Shown: in pieces, positions 62,467-64,000 of the stretch | Numbering within the stretch: position 1 is the first letter of the stretch | How the letters are laid out: each line of letters opens with the position of its first letter | From: Hoeflea sp. | Lineage (GTDB): Bacteria > Pseudomonadota > Alphaproteobacteria > Rhizobiales > Rhizobiaceae | Assembly (NCBI RefSeq): GCF_002733955.1 | Contig: NZ_NVXQ01000007.1 | Span: 62,492 to 126,491, forward strand | Direction of reading: 5' to 3' | DNA: 64,000 nt | Notes under the pieces: model-generated | The model's database searches: none | Seen by the model: only the letters and a program-made list of their open reading frames with translations | What the model was told of the DNA's origin: nothing | Program-made: the position numbers and the translations under genes

Positions 62467-63708
62467 TTAGGAGAAGTCCAGCGCCCGGTCGCCGTTCTCG
62501 TCCTTGATGCGTGTCGGCAGGCCGTTGTGGTTCAAGATGTTGAGGAACGGCTTCGGGTCGAGCTCCTCGACATTGGCCATCTTTTTCACATCCCATTCAC
62601 CGGTGGCGACCAGCATGGCGGCTGCGACGGGCGGCACGCCTGCGGTGTAGGAAATGCCCTGGCTGCCCACTTCATTGTAGGCGTCCTTGTGGTCGGCGAC
62701 GTTGTAGATGAAGACCTCGCGGTCCTCGCCGTCCTTCTGACCCTTGACGAAATCGCCGATGCAGGTCTTGCCGGTGTATTCGGGCGCCAGCGAGGCGGGG
62801 TCGGGCAGGCAGGCCTTGACCACTTTCAGCGGCACGACTTCATCGCCATTGGCCAGCGTCACCGGCTGTTCCGAGAGCAGGCCGATGTTCTTCAGCACGG
62901 TGAAGACGTTGATGTAGTGATCGCCAAAACCCATCCAGAAGCGCACATCGGCGCCGTCCATGTTCTTGGCCAGCGAGTGGACTTCGTCATGGCCGCAAAG
63001 ATAGGCCTTCGACGGGCCAACAACCGGCAGGTCGTAGGTCTTGCCGATCTCGAACATCTGGTTGGTCTGCCAGTCGCCATTCTGCCAGGAATAGACCACG
63101 CCGGTGAACTCGCGGAAATTGATTTCCGGGTCGAAATTGGTGGCGAAATACTTGCCGTGGCTGCCGGCATTGATGTCGACGATATCGACATCGGTGACCT
63201 TGTCGAAGTAGTCGTTCTTGGCAAGTGCTGCATAGGCGTTGACGACGCCCGGATCGAAACCGGCGCCGAGGATGACGGTGACGCCCTTTTCGGCGGCTTC
63301 GTCGGCGCGCTTCCACTCGTAGTTTCCGTACCAGGGCGGGGTCTCGCAGATCTTGCCCGGCTCTTCATGGATGGCGGTGTCGATATAGGCGGCACCGGTG
63401 TCGAGGCAGGCGCGCATCACCGACATGTTCAAAAACGCGGTGCCGACATTGATGACGATCTCGGAGTTGGTCGACTGGATCAGCGCCTTGGTGGCTTCGA
63501 CATCCATTGCGTCGAGCGCATGGCCGGCGAGCACGCCGTCGACCTTCATGGCGTTCTTTTCGCCGATCGAGGCGATGATGGCGTCGCATTTTTCCTTGGT
63601 GCGCGAAGCGATGTTGATGTCGCCGAGCACATCATTGTTCTGGGCGCATTTGTGGGCGACGACCTGGGCGACGCCGCCGGCGCCGATGATGAGGACATTC
63701 TTTTTCAT
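62467..63708 (-). CDS. Carboxynorspermidine dehydrogenase, saccharopine dehydrogenase family
   Basis: A 413-residue NAD(P)-dependent enzyme. The Rossmann loop is VLIIGAGGVAQVVAHKCAQN, followed by 'INIASRTKEKCDAI', 'INVGTAFLNMSVMRACLDTGAAYIDTAIHE' and 'VILGAGFDPGVVNAYAALA'. The closeness to the short LYS1-like carboxy(nor)spermidine dehydrogenases, and the upstream gene being nspC, point to spermidine synthesis from putrescine and aspartate semialdehyde. It follows nspC by 38 bases and ends at a terminator. Confidence 0.92.
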   Translation of the reverse strand: MKKNVLIIGAGGVAQVVAHKCAQNNDVLGDINIASRTKEKCDAIIASIGEKNAMKVDGVLAGHALDAMDVEATKALIQSTNSEIVINVGTAFLNMSVMRACLDTGAAYIDTAIHEEPGKICETPPWYGNYEWKRADEAAEKGVTVILGAGFDPGVVNAYAALAKNDYFDKVTDVDIVDINAGSHGKYFATNFDPEINFREFTGVVYSWQNGDWQTNQMFEIGKTYDLPVVGPSKAYLCGHDEVHSLAKNMDGADVRFWMGFGDHYINVFTVLKNIGLLSEQPVTLANGDEVVPLKVVKACLPDPASLAPEYTGKTCIGDFVKGQKDGEDREVFIYNVADHKDAYNEVGSQGISYTAGVPPVAAAMLVATGEWDVKKMANVEELDPKPFLNILNHNGLPTRIKDENGDRALDFS

Positions 63709-63746
63709 GATGGGGACAAACTCCTTACGTCCAATCGTCAGATGCC

Positions 63747-64000
63747 TTACGAGAGGCTGTGTTCGAAATCCGCGTAATCAAACTCACGGACCGTTCTGAT
63801 GCTGCCATCCAGCTCGCGGATGGCGATTGACGGCATTCGCACGCCGTTAAACCAGTTCTTCTTGACCATAGTATAACCGGCGGCGTCCTGGACCGAAATC
63901 CGGTCGCCGATCTTCAATTCCGCGGGGAAATCGAATTCGCCAAAGATATCGCCGGCCAGGCACGACTTGCCGCAGATCATGTAGCGGTGATCGCCCTGAT
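63747..64000 (-). CDS. nspC: Carboxynorspermidine decarboxylase, C-terminal part (cut by window edge)
   Basis: The frame is open to the end of the window (reading ...QGDHRY before the first Met). Visible are about 84 residues of a fold-type III PLP decarboxylase C-terminal domain: 'MICGKSCLAGDIFGEF' (the C-x-AGD motif that supplies the catalytic Cys and Asp), 'LKIGDRISVQDAAGYTMVKKNWFNGVRMPSIAI'. This matches the end of NspC/CASDC. With the downstream dehydrogenase it makes (nor)spermidine by the carboxy route, common in rhizobia. Confidence 0.9.
   Translation of the reverse strand, partial: QGDHRYMICGKSCLAGDIFGEFDFPAELKIGDRISVQDAAGYTMVKKNWFNGVRMPSIAIRELDGSIRTVREFDYADFEHSLS

Overview
The window looks like chromosomal DNA from a GC-rich alphaproteobacterium of the order Hyphomicrobiales (Rhizobiales), probably Rhizobiaceae/Phyllobacteriaceae-like, for example a Hoeflea- or Sinorhizobium-type genome. 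The evidence is a fused anthranilate synthase trpE(G) behind a tiny Trp-rich leader, a choXWV choline transporter, putR/putA, extensin-like and DUF1206 proteins, carboxynorspermidine-type polyamine genes, a GGAAC-N16-TGTT stress-type promoter, and three copies of a RIME-like rhizobial intergenic repeat. I saw no rRNA, tRNA, prophage, CRISPR array or intact insertion sequence. One 189-bp MITE-like element is present.

Layout. 1-13.8 kb is catabolic and detoxifying: the end of a RutR regulator, an SDR, arsC-arsH with an ArsR-type operator, a peroxiredoxin divergent from an AraC regulator, two lipoproteins, the dihydropyrimidine dehydrogenase pair preT-preA with a triple RutR-like operator, an alpha/beta hydrolase, a secreted GH9 glycosidase, an SDR and a nucleoside hydrolase. 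14.2-16.9 kb holds a periplasmic sensor-like protein and a chemoreceptor. 17-19.8 kb is a copper module (copA, copZ-like chaperone, NolR/SmtB-like ArsR regulator). 19.9-24.4 kb runs leftward: choX-choW-choV, then an SDR and a HugZ-like protein. Thymidine kinase and a cytochrome c follow.

25.9-32.6 kb is the most interesting region: five tightly packed genes (coiled-coil protein, unknown protein, AAA+ ATPase, DUF6638-like protein, DUF2333-like membrane protein) with overlapping or near-touching ends. They look like one multi-protein machine of unknown function.

32.6-46 kb contains a LuxR-type solo regulator, putR/putA, a ClpP-fold exported protein, a GAF histidine kinase, fhs, a TonB-dependent haem-type receptor behind a TGA-N9-TCA box, and an operon of an L,D-transpeptidase plus an extensin-like (M15-fold) protein. 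46-51.5 kb has a noncanonical pyruvate kinase, DUF4342, YHYH, PAP2, DUF1206 and Rnk proteins. 51.9-54.7 kb is trpL-attenuator-trpE(G)-cytochrome c, closed by the MITE-like element. 54.8-64 kb has a CDF transporter, a Thr/Ser dehydratase-like enzyme, an EamA transporter, a RhlE-type helicase, a ClpP-family peptidase, rsgA, a GNAT acetyltransferase, and the carboxynorspermidine dehydrogenase/decarboxylase pair, the last cut by the window edge.

All family assignments are from reading motifs and from memory of the families. No database search was run.
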